From assembly GCA_964006375.1 (NCBI GenBank), contig OZ023266.1:66617403-66681402 (forward strand): a DNA stretch of 64,000 nucleotides, read 5' to 3'. Of this stretch, positions 26,206 to 40,064 are shown piece after piece; within the stretch, counting starts at the first letter, position 1; each line of letters starts with the position of its first letter. Under the pieces are notes generated by a model. That model was not told where the DNA came from. It was given only the letters and a program-made list of their open reading frames with translations, and did not search any database. The DNA is from Tillus elongatus (lineage: Eukaryota; Arthropoda; Insecta; Coleoptera; Cleridae). Made by a program: the position numbers and the translations under genes.

Positions 26206-26574
26206 TGTATGTTTTTTGTTGTTTTATTTTTACATTTGGTGAAACAGTAGTGCACAGATTTCATACGTTTTGAACAAGATATTATTTTTGTTGAAAACGC
26301 CTGAATAACTTTGTCACCTTTGAGCCTGAAATTCTAATTTTCAGTAGATATTTTGTTATTATTGATATTGAAAAAACCGGTTTGATTAGATTGACTAAAA
26401 CAAAATCATTCGATTAATAAGGAAAAAAGCTGCTACGTTTATAATTTGGCAGATACTTTACTTTTCTAAATATTAATTAAGTTTCCTTCTGAAGATCTTT
26501 TGTATAACTTTAGTGAAATTTGTAATACAAGTTTCTTTTAAAGAGACTTACACTATCCATAGATATAGCAAAAT
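26206..26574. other. AT-rich DNA, nothing recognised
   Basis: No feature seen. Confidence 0.45.
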
Positions 26575-26743
26575 GTTTATGTCAAGAAAATGTCGAAAGG
26601 AGAATGTTTTACAAACCCTGAGGTCTTAGCTTCAACCGCCATTGTCCTTCATTTTACAAAAATATTTCCAGAAAATGCATTTCAAATAGACCCTTTCTCT
26701 GATGCTTTGGCAGAGGGTTTAGCTACAGAGTTTATCGTTTAAT

Positions 26744-26808
<65 letters not shown>
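26575..26808 (+). repeat. HETR long-form fragment ending in a TA tract
   Basis: Long-form block ATTGTCCTTCATTTTAC, AATAGACCCTTTCTCTGATG, then TTTAATGGTATATA expanding into a TA tract (26747-26808). The LINE lies immediately beyond; HETR sequence resumes at 28722. Confidence 0.75.
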
Positions 26809-28845
<2,037 letters not shown>

Positions 28846-28847
28846 TT

Positions 28848-31352
<2,505 letters not shown>

Positions 31353-31635
31353 ATTATAATTATTTGCACCCCACAGTTTTCTGTTCTGAACACTTCTTTC
31401 TAATTTCTAACCAAACTTATTAGACGTTGACACTCAGCACACTAGCAGGTGTGCCAATTATATTATATAATTCACATAGCAGTGCAAGAAGCAGCCATAG
31501 CCACAACATAGTTGAGTAGGTGTGATAAGTGATACATTTCTTTTTTTTTCCGTTTTAAGGGGTTTCATCAACTCTGACCTCCCTTGAATACCCCAAGTGC
31601 AGCGTATGTTGCATAAAGGGCTTACGCTGTCACAA

Positions 31636-31945
31636 GAGTGCTTCATTAAAAATGGGATATCCGAAAGCTGGGGATACCAGACGTCAAATTGTGACGATTG
31701 GCGTAAACATGCCTTATCCGAAAGTTGATATTGTTGAAGATTAAAATTTTATCTGTTTATTTTGCCATTATTCTAAAAATATCCAGGTTAGGAACTTTAA
31801 AATTTTGAAGTTCTGTTTTTTTAGACGATGAATAAAATACGTTTTGCAAATTTCGCGTTGCTCATTGAAGGCACCACTTATGACCAATTTCTGCGAAATT
31901 TACAGTTAATAACTACTCACCATATATGCATAACATGGAATTTAA
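31636..31945 (+). repeat. Left arm of a long inverted repeat
   Basis: Matches 33365-33682 inverted. Shared landmarks include ATCCGAAAGCTGG, ACGTCAAATTGTGAC, AACATGCC-TATCCGAAAGTTGAT, AAATATC-AGGTT and GACCAATTTC. Either long terminal repeats of a DNA element about 2 kb long or two opposed copies of one repeat. Confidence 0.7.
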
Positions 31946-31949
31946 CCCC

Positions 31950-32262
31950 AGAGAGTCCCAGCTCACCACACCAACTTCCATTATGCTACAGGCAGCTTGC
32001 ATGCACGCGCAGACGACGCCGAGGAGTTTGCCGGTGACTAAGACCAGCCCATCATCAGCGTACGCCTGGGCGTAGAAGCCGCTCTCGGAGAGCCGCTCCA
32101 AGAGGCCGTCCATGACCAGACACCATAGATGGGGCGAAAGGCAGCCACCCGTCACCCCGACGTCCATCCCCCGGCCCCACCAAGGTCAGCGAAACTCTCC
32201 TGTCCTCCAACATGCTCGCCACCCAGCTTATTAGGAACCTCGGCGTTTCCCTATCCTGTAGG
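31950..32262 (-). pseudogene. R1/I-type LINE fragment, GC-rich
   Basis: Minus strand: ETPRFLISWVASMLEDRRVS, then after a frame change GMDVGVTGGCLSPHLWCLVM, DGLLERLSESGFYAQAYADD (YADD catalytic site of an RT, near 32050) and LVLVTGKLLGVVCACMQAAC. Only about 100 codons of the RT palm remain, with no 5' or 3' part. It is far richer in GC than its surroundings and ends abruptly on the right against a HETR fragment. Confidence 0.75.
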
Positions 32263-32405
32263 GCGGTACACATATAAAAATTGAAACTGACCCCGGATGT
32301 GGGTTCTAGGGGTCCTAGTTCGCGCTCATTTGCAAAATTTTTTTTCAAAATTCAAAAGCCGGGATCTCCCTGAAGTAGTGATTTTTTTCTACGAAAGTTC
32401 ACTAA
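32263..32405 (-). repeat. HETR 5'-end fragment
   Basis: Reverse orientation: ACACATATAAAAATTGAAAC, CCCCGGATGTGGGTTCTAGG, and the 5' hairpin ending near 32403. TA tract lost; the LINE fragment is joined in its place. Confidence 0.75.
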
Positions 32406-32873
32406 ATGTTGAAACGTCGAAATTGATCATTCTGGTAGTCATACATTAGTACGCATTAGCGTTTTTTAAGTTAAAAATACGGCTCGAAATGACTAACAAG
32501 CTCCTAGATCTATGTCTCAGCCGTCATTTTTTTTCATTTAGTTAAAATATGAGAAAAATCAATTTCAAACAAAAATTGTATGGTGTAAATAATCAATACG
32601 TCAGAAAATTAATATACTAGAGTATATACCTGTTAGTACATACATCTGTCATGTCGACAATGGCAGAGAGGTGGAGGAAGCAGTGTGGATTGAATAATGG
32701 ACTACAATAACACACGTTCTAATCTCAGTTAGTGACTTCACTTTCTTTTAATTTTTTTAGTCTTCTTTCATTTTACCGTTATCTGATCAGATTGTAAATT
32801 TTTAATACAGCCGTAGACTTTTCCCGTGGCTTCACAAGTGTTTGTTCTTTTCTGCAGCCGATTTAAATTTTAT
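32406..32873. other. AT-rich DNA, nothing recognised
   Basis: No domain or family match. Confidence 0.45.
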
Positions 32874-33165
32874 CTGGACGCAGCAAGTGCGTTATGATAG
32901 CGAATTTTTATTAAAGTTTTAAATTTCAATCGCTCAATTTGCTATTCACCTAAGGTTTGTTGGCCAGAAATCAGTTTTTTCTGGACCATTTAAACTTTAA
33001 TTTCGGAAAATTTTTGTACATTTTCAAACAATAGAGTCATTTTGATGAAATATGGTACATTGTTTCTACTATATAGGTTATACTGGTAACCAATTACCAT
33101 GCCTGCTTTCTTTAAAAAAAGACATATTTGTTATTAAAAATATGTTTATGAACATTCACTATTAT
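32874..33165 (-). repeat. HETR compact form, one end lost
   Basis: Begins CTGGACGCAGCAAGTGCGTT and carries the compact-form body (GGTACATTGTTTCTACTATA, GGTTATACTGGTAACC). The second hairpin end has decayed after ATGAACATTCACTA. Confidence 0.75.
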
Positions 33166-33364
33166 TTATGTTTTAATATATTATATTATATTTATTATTT
33201 ATATGTTCTAGGAAATAAAAATAATAACTTGGTTTTCTTCACTTTTAATGTCTCCTATTATCAAAAGAAAACGTTTGTTAAATCAAATTTTCTCGAAAAT
33301 GGATCGAGATACCGAAATGAAACAAAAATACATAATTATTTGAAAAATTATTGCTCTTTCATGT

Positions 33365-33682
33365 TCTTAATTAAATGTCATGTTAGATTACACGGTGAAG
33401 AGTTATTAATTGTAAATATCGGTGAAATTGGTCGTAACTGGTGCCCTCTATCAGCAACACGAAATTGCAATACGCATCTTATTCGTCTCCGAAAAAAACG
33501 TAACTAAAAATTTTCAAGTTCTGAACCTAGATATTTTCAGAATATTTACCAAAAAAAAAACAATTAAAACACCCTGTATTTCCGAAACTATCAACTTTCG
33601 GATAGGGCATGTTTGAGACAAAGGTCACAATTTGACGTGTCTCCAGCTTTCGGATTTCCCATTGCTAATGAATCATTCTGTA
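33365..33682 (-). repeat. Right arm of the long inverted repeat
   Basis: Inverted match of 31636-31945, interrupted by an AAACACCCTGTAT stretch that looks like a mariner-type end. Confidence 0.7.
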
Positions 33683-34513
33683 TATGTTTCATTTAGTGCA
33701 CTTTATTATATAACCTATATAAAACGCACACCAATGTGTCTAAAAAAGTATTGTGCGGAATAATCAAGCTGAATATGTTTTTTTTTATTAGATACTATTT
33801 CACAAAAAAAAATAATTAATGAGATCAATTACAAGATACTTTTAGACTTTGCCACTTAGGTAAAGTAAATGGAAATATGTAGTTCAATTTTTTTATCTAG
33901 TAGTTCATAGAAGGCAAAGCCTATATGTGTCCTAATGAGACAGACATCATGAACTTTATTGTTGGGCTGATGAGTATGTATTTACTAACTTCTTGAATAG
34001 TTCGAGATTATATATGTCTTCGGAAATAAGGGGCCATTCCAAAACATAGACCTTCTTGTCAAGAGAGTAATTTGACATTAAAACGTAGAAGGAAGATGTA
34101 TGGCACTCTCTTAATTCACACCTCTATTTTGGGATCTTATTTTACGTACAAACCCCAAGAGCAGAGCTTAAAGCAGGGAAAATCACCTAGACACAAAATC
34201 TGGCCTTATTGCACCAATATCTGGTTCCAGACTTCCACTAAAAGCAAGTATAGTATACTGTTTCCATAAAAGCCAAGCAGACATGACTGAAAGGTGGTGT
34301 CATTAGACTTATGGAAGAAGAGTTAGGAAGGCCGCTGTAATGATTTGTATGCTTATTGCATGTTAATAAAGTACCACTTCGCCATTTACTGAACCATTTG
34401 GATGGCCAAAATACAGGACGTCATGGATTTTCAAAAAATACGCCGACTGAAAAATTACCAATTGCTCCATTTCGACAAAATTGATGCAAGTTTTCCTGAG
34501 ATTAACCATCAAG
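33683..34513. other. AT-rich DNA with one stray unit of the next array
   Basis: GTCAAGAGAGTAATTTGACA then TTAAAACGTAG at 34058-34088 match the unit of the array at 34514. Nothing else recognised. Confidence 0.5.
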
Positions 34514-35290
34514 AAGAAAGATGATTCGTAATGGACTGTTTGTCGCAAAGGTAATTTGTCATTAAAAACGTACGATTTTTAACTAAAGTCTAGGAAAGAA
34601 AGAATTCTCAATGGAGAGAAATTTGACAAAAAAACGTACGCTTTTTAACTAAAGTCTAGAAAAGGAAGAGGATTCGTAATAAACTGTTTGTCAAAAGGGC
34701 GATTTGACATTAAAAACGTACGGTTTTTGACTAAAGTCAAGGAAAGAAAGAGGATTCGCAATGGACTTTTTGTCAAATGGGTAATTTGACATTAAAAACG
34801 TACAGTTTTTGATCACAGTCTAGGAAAGTAAAAGTATTCGTAATGGACTGTTTGTCAAGAGGGTAATTTGACATTAAAAACGTACTATTTTTGACTAAAT
34901 TCTAGGAAAGAAAGAGGATTTGTAATGGACTGTTTGTCAAAAGGGTAATTTGACATACAGTTTTTTTTATTAAAATTTAGGAAAGAAAGGGGATTCGTAA
35001 TGGACTGTTTGTCAAGGGGGTAATTTGACATTAAAAATGTACGGTTTTTGACTAAAGTCTGGGAAAGAAAGAGGATTTGTAATGGACTATTTGTCAGGAG
35101 GGTAATTTGATATTAAAAACGTACGGTTTTTGATTAAAGTCTAGGAAAGGAAAATGATTCGTAGTAGACTGTTTGTCAAGAGGGTAGTTTCACATTAAAA
35201 AGTACGGTTTTTGACTCAAGTCTAGGAAAGAAGAAGGATTCGTAATAAACTGTTTGTAAAGGGGGTAACTTGACATTACAAACGTATCGT
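34514..35290. repeat. Tandem array of about 83-bp units
   Basis: Nine to ten diverged units built on ATTCGTAATGGACTGTTTGT, AATTTGACATTAAAAACGTA, CGGTTTTTGACTAAAGTCTA and GGAAAGAAAGAGG. Unit identity falls and lengths vary by indels, so it is an old minisatellite. No conserved frame. Confidence 0.85.
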
Positions 35291-35299
35291 ATTTTATTA

Positions 35300-35995
35300 G
35301 CGGGTTTTCTGATTAAAGTTTACAAGCGCATGAATGTCAGAGTCCTCCAACTTTTCTCCTCTGGTTTAGACACGTGAGATTGACTGTAATAATGTCTCCT
35401 GTGAGCCGAACAGCTCGTTTTTGAATATAATATAGGCGATACAAGGTTGTCTTTGGGACAGCAAACTAAATAAGAGGACAATATTCTAAATGTGGACGTA
35501 TATGTGCGTTATACAGCCTTGCAACCTGCTGTGATTAAAAAAACGTTTAACCTGAAACAGAAACCAAAACTTTTTCGCTTCTGCATTTACAATACTGGAA
35601 CCATGTAAATACAAGCAAAGATCGTCCGCGACAGTTATACCTAATGTGAATAGTGTGGGTTTTTTGGTCAGTATTTTGCCAGCCATCTGAACGTTTAGGT
35701 CCTGTAGCTCACTCTTTCTAGAGAAGAGGCAATTGTGTGATTTTGAGGCACTAAACGTAACCAGAGTCCCAGCTGATAGTCTTAGACAGGTCATCATTTA
35801 GGGAGTTGGTTACTTCGAGTCTCACTGATAAGGTGCTAGAAACATATATTAGGCGAGTGGATCAGAATGGGCTGCCATAGTAGTACTATCGTCAGCGAAG
35901 CTGTGGATCGGATCTTTGGTTGTTAATAGATCATTTATATATAAAAGACAAAGTGTTGGAGCCAAAACGGAACCGCGTGGAACAAAATAAGGTTG
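35300..35995 (-). pseudogene. LINE reverse transcriptase relic
   Basis: Minus strand: VPRGSVLAPTLCLLYINDLL (RT block 4), DPIHSFADDSTT (catalytic FADD, near 35900), then TLVTFSASKSHNCLFSRKSE, PTLFTLGITVADDLCLYLHG (thumb) and, after a frame change, a tail resembling RPHLEY...PKTTL and HRRKVGDLSL positions. The FADDST spelling and thumb belong to a LINE type distinct from the CR1/jockey copy at 26811. No endonuclease, several stops. Confidence 0.7.
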
Positions 35996-36540
35996 CATGT
36001 TTTATTTTTGTGACTTTTGTGTAAGATAGCATTAGAAACAAAGACTATTATTAGTTAAATTATTTCTTTATGTGATTTGTTATAAATATAAACACTTTGA
36101 CTGGACCTAAAATAACTAAATTATATTCTGGGTATTCAGATCCATAGATATTTCAGTGATTTATGCTAATGTTTCCTTATTCAACACAAAAACATAAAAG
36201 GTGTAGATAATTAAAAACTATCTGTGATATACACACAATGCGTATCTCCTTTTGTAACTTTACAAATTTAACTGGGAAACAATCGTTTTACACCTATTGT
36301 TATCTTATGAATGTGAAATCGTGGAGAAGTTACAGATGATTTATCTCAGGGAAGAGGCTCAGCTGCAAGTGTATATGATAGGAAAACAATAGAAGCTTTC
36401 CCTGCAGATAGGAAATACAAAGATTCTAACGATAAATCAAGTAAAATGATTTTTACTGTGATATCTACTCAAAATTGCCCTAAAAATATAACTACTAAAT
36501 TCTTGTCTTACAAATTTTCAGGAACATCATTTAAACATCA
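35996..36540. other. AT-rich DNA, nothing recognised
   Basis: No signal seen. Confidence 0.45.
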
Positions 36541-36950
36541 TTGACTGGTTATACAGAGTCTATATTCTCTATGTGTAACATTTTATTTTTATTAGAGCTT
36601 TTGAGACAGTACGTAGTTACGCACAGAGATGACGATTTTGTCGCACATCTCACAAAGTTCTCTGACGCTCTGAGGGTACTGTTATCCGAATTAATTTTTG
36701 TTTTGATTGTCATTAGTATAGTACCTTGACGAGCTCTAATGTGAGAGGAACTGGGATCTGTTTCTAATGATAGTCAAAATGCATCTAGCCTTACATAAGT
36801 TGTTTTATGCATTAGGGAAGAAAGTATCAGTGCTGTATACAGTATTTATATGTTTAACATTTTGTCTTAATTAGAGCTGTTGGGCTAACATAGTACCTAC
36901 TTACGATTTGAGATGGCGATTCTGTCGATTCCTGTTCTCTGAAGCTGGCC
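36541..36950 (+). repeat. Dispersed retrozyme relic, about 1.4 units
   Basis: Plus-strand homologue of the 308-bp unit. Two starts of the TATACAG...TATTT...TTAACATTTT block at 36552 and 36838 give a period near 286. Between them lies a decayed hammerhead, TTGACGA-GCTCT-AATGTG-AGAGG (about 36726-36750), followed by ATGCATCTAGCCTTACATA, which matches the array unit. GAGATGGCGATTCTGTCG follows in the second unit. Confidence 0.7.
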
Positions 36951-37274
36951 ACTTTTAGATAGATTACTTCAGATTAACACTGGTTAATAACAGCAAAAAG
37001 ATGACAGTAAAAGATAACGGATACCTTGGCTGCAGTTTATTACGCATCTAGGCATCAGCTTCTTAAAAAAAATCAAACAGCACTCTTTGTTTAAAACCGA
37101 CAACACCCCATGAGGTGTGGTCTCTGGTTTCTGCTGATTGTTCAAAGAATACCCCAGTGGATGGTGGATCTGGCCATATTGTTAGGCACGTTGTTGGTCA
37201 GCTTGCTACACCACTTTGTACCATATCAATCAGTCATTTCTGTCTGGGACTTTTCCTTAACCGATTACATAATT
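36951..37274. other. Unassigned DNA
   Basis: No signal seen. Confidence 0.4.
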
Positions 37275-38045
37275 AATTAAGTAGTGAGTCTTTTCGTTCA
37301 GCGCGGTTTTGTGAAGGGTAGGTCAACAACAAGTCCCATATATCATCTGACTCTGTTTGTCCACGATAGGCTTTATAAAAAAACAACATATACAGGTCTT
37401 TTTTATGATTTTTAGAAGGCATTTGATTGCCTTAACCACGATCTTTTTATGAACAAGCTGTGCACAATGGGAATTACAGGTAATGCCTTTGAGTGGATAT
37501 TATCTTGAGAACAGGTGTCACAGTGATACATTCTGGTATCTCTTTTATATTGTATTTGTTGGTGTCGGTTGATCGGTTGGTTTTGTATGCTGATGACACA
37601 AATGCATCAGTATATTGCGTCGATAACAACCAAGCCTTAGCAACAAGTAATGCTATATGTAGGTGGGCAGAAACCAGCGGTTTGATATTTAACGTGGATA
37701 AGTCTTCTCATATAGAATTCCTGTCAAGAAATGTATCCGTCATCCAGAGAGAGCCATTTGATACAAATCAGAGGCGGATCAGAAGCTAACTTTGGAACAA
37801 CACATATATGCTTTTTCGGCTAGGCTGAGTTCTTCGTGTTTTCTTTTGCGCTCTTTGAAAGGCACAGTTAATAGGGAGATTTTGGTGGCAGTTTATTGTG
37901 TTTCAGTGACCTGCTTTATGTGCTAATATGTTGGGGTGGTTCCATGAATCCGGACGAGGTATTTAGATATCAGAAAAGGTGTTTGAGGTGCATGGAGGTG
38001 GTACGCTCAGACGATCCCTAACGAGTTTAAATATTTTATGTTTGA
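37275..38045 (+). pseudogene. LINE reverse transcriptase relic
   Basis: Plus strand: QRGFVKGRSTTSPIYHL, LFYDF-stop-KAFDCLNHDLF (motif A region), VLYADDTNASVYCVDNNQAL (catalytic YADD near 37590), TSGLIFNVDKSSHIEFLSR (thumb). Multiple stops and frame changes, 5' and 3' truncated. Similar in type to the CR1/jockey copy at 26811. Confidence 0.75.
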
Positions 38046-38120
38046 ATTTTTATTAACGGGTGCATTTTACTCCATGAGCGAATTTCTTAGTGCGTAGGTT
38101 CTTTCTGAGAAGTATGTGTT

Positions 38121-38780
38121 GTGCTTCTGTGGCCACGCTGGCCAAATTATTCGGTTTCCGCTACTGGTGTAAAAAAAGTTGTTACAAAATTTATGCGTAC
38201 TGGGAGTGTTTTAAATGTTAAGAAGAGAAAATCCGAGCTAAATGAAGAAGACAATGCTGCAGCTGCATTAACTATGGATTCTAGTAGGCGTTTTCCGAAA
38301 TCATCATTAAGAAGAAGGGCATTAAAAATTGGCAAAATTAGCAAATCGCATTTGCAACAAATTTATCGTACCAACAAGGTGAAACATTTTAAAGTAAAAC
38401 TTATACAAACTTTGGAAGAAGATAAGGAGGCAAAATGATTAGATTTTTGTTTATGGCACGGCGAACAATATCTACATGCAACAGGAATCGTTCGAGAATG
38501 GTTAGATCGGGAATTTCCTGGGCGGTGGATTGGTCGATATGGGCCACTACCTTGGCCTCCCAGTAGTCCCGATCTTACCATAATGGACTTTTATTTATGG
38601 GGCTATGTCAAACAGAAAGTCTACGCGGCTCCATCAAACAACGATCTTGATTTGTTGAAACTGAGGTTGAGAGAAGCAATTGACGGTATTCCAATTCAAC
38701 ATATTTAAAATGCCTACAAAGCATTTACCAAACGGGCTGAGTTATGTGTATCGGGAGGTGGCAGCACATTTGAATAATTT
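38121..38780 (+). pseudogene. Mariner-like transposase relic, internally deleted
   Basis: N-terminal helix-turn-helix part VKKVVTKFMRTGSVLNVKK, a second DNA-binding region (FPKSSLRRRALKIGKISKSH), then a jump that removes the catalytic first and second Asp. After a stop at 38436 the frame continues with GIVREWLDREFPGRWIGRYG, WPPSSPDLTIMDFYLWG (third Asp present) and KAFTKRAELCVSGGGSTFE. The C-terminal part is close in type to the transposase at 8447. A probable right element end, CAGGGTGTTTTAG read in reverse, lies at about 39043 beside TA. Non-functional. Confidence 0.75.
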
Positions 38781-39304
<524 letters not shown>

Positions 39305-39713
39305 TTACAAAGCACTTCAATAGACGTAGGTGCGGTGTTGCCACATCTCCAGAATTTCCCCAACATCTGGGAATTTTTGCACAATCTGGCAACACCGCCT
39401 CCCCACCCCCCTGGGGGTGTCTGGGGTGACCCCCCACAGGCGAAGTCTCAACCCTCTAGGACCAGAAATAACGAAGTTACCAACTTGTACCCCGTCGGAA
39501 CGGATAACTGAGGTCTGCACATTCCGAACACCCTGTATATACACCCTGTATACGCAGAGAAACCCTTACACCCTGTATACGCAGAGAGATCTTATAGTTC
39601 GAGAAACACCTCTTGTGTAACATAGGAGTGGTGACCACATTTGGATCATCCTGTATATACATCCCCCTGTATACACACGGGACCGATCTGTAGTCACAGA
39701 ACCTTCTAGTAAA

Positions 39714-39738
39714 AGAAGGTTCTGGAACGTTCTGGAAT
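39714..39738 (+). promoter_or_regulatory. Five-unit heat-shock element
   Basis: GAA-GG-TTC-TG-GAA-CG-TTC-TG-GAA: five alternating nGAAn units without a mismatch, the binding pattern of heat-shock factor. A further GAA is in phase at 39740-39742 and an AGAACCTTCT pair lies upstream at 39699-39706. The mirrored copy is at 43420-43442. Confidence 0.85.
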
Positions 39739-39773
39739 GGAACGCTCTAGAAAGGAGGGGAAGGTACGGCGAG

Positions 39774-39810
39774 TATATAAAAGCGAAAGCAAGCCAGTCC
39801 GAGTTCAGTT
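39774..39810 (+). promoter_or_regulatory. LTR core promoter: TATA box and initiator
   Basis: TATATAAAA at 39774-39782 and TTCAGTT at 39804-39810, about 30 bp apart, an arthropod initiator (TCAGT). Places the U3/R border near 39806. Confidence 0.75.
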
Positions 39811-40046
39811 CAGTAAGAGAATGTGGTAGTGACTTGAAGAAGCAGTGTAAAGTGTTAAGAGAGTAGCTACTGTAGTACCAGTGTAGATACTTGTGTGCAG
39901 ATTAGTAATTGTAGACAGTAAATTAAGTGTTTTGTGAGAGAGACATTCTAGAAATTTTATTGTATCCATATTTAGAATGTAAATAAAGTTGTTTTGTTAA
40001 AATTAAAAGTCTCACTTATCCAGAACCCGGAGAAAACGTAACAATT

Positions 40047-40064
40047 TGGTGTCAGAAGTGGGAT
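40047..40064 (+). other. Primer-binding site, plus orientation, at the RT junction
   Basis: TGGTGTCAGAAGTGGGAT: exactly 18 nt from TGG to the point where the sequence becomes antisense RT. 18 nt is the length copied from a tRNA primer before its modified A58. The primer tRNA was not identified. Confidence 0.7.

Noticed and set aside
33052..33507. 151-codon frame starting MVHCFYYIGYTG
   Set aside because: It runs from the compact HETR across unrelated DNA into the inverted-repeat arm, with AT-rich low-complexity composition and no domain.
34514..35290. CRISPR-like array
   Set aside because: Units are contiguous and diverged throughout, without unique spacers, in a eukaryotic context.
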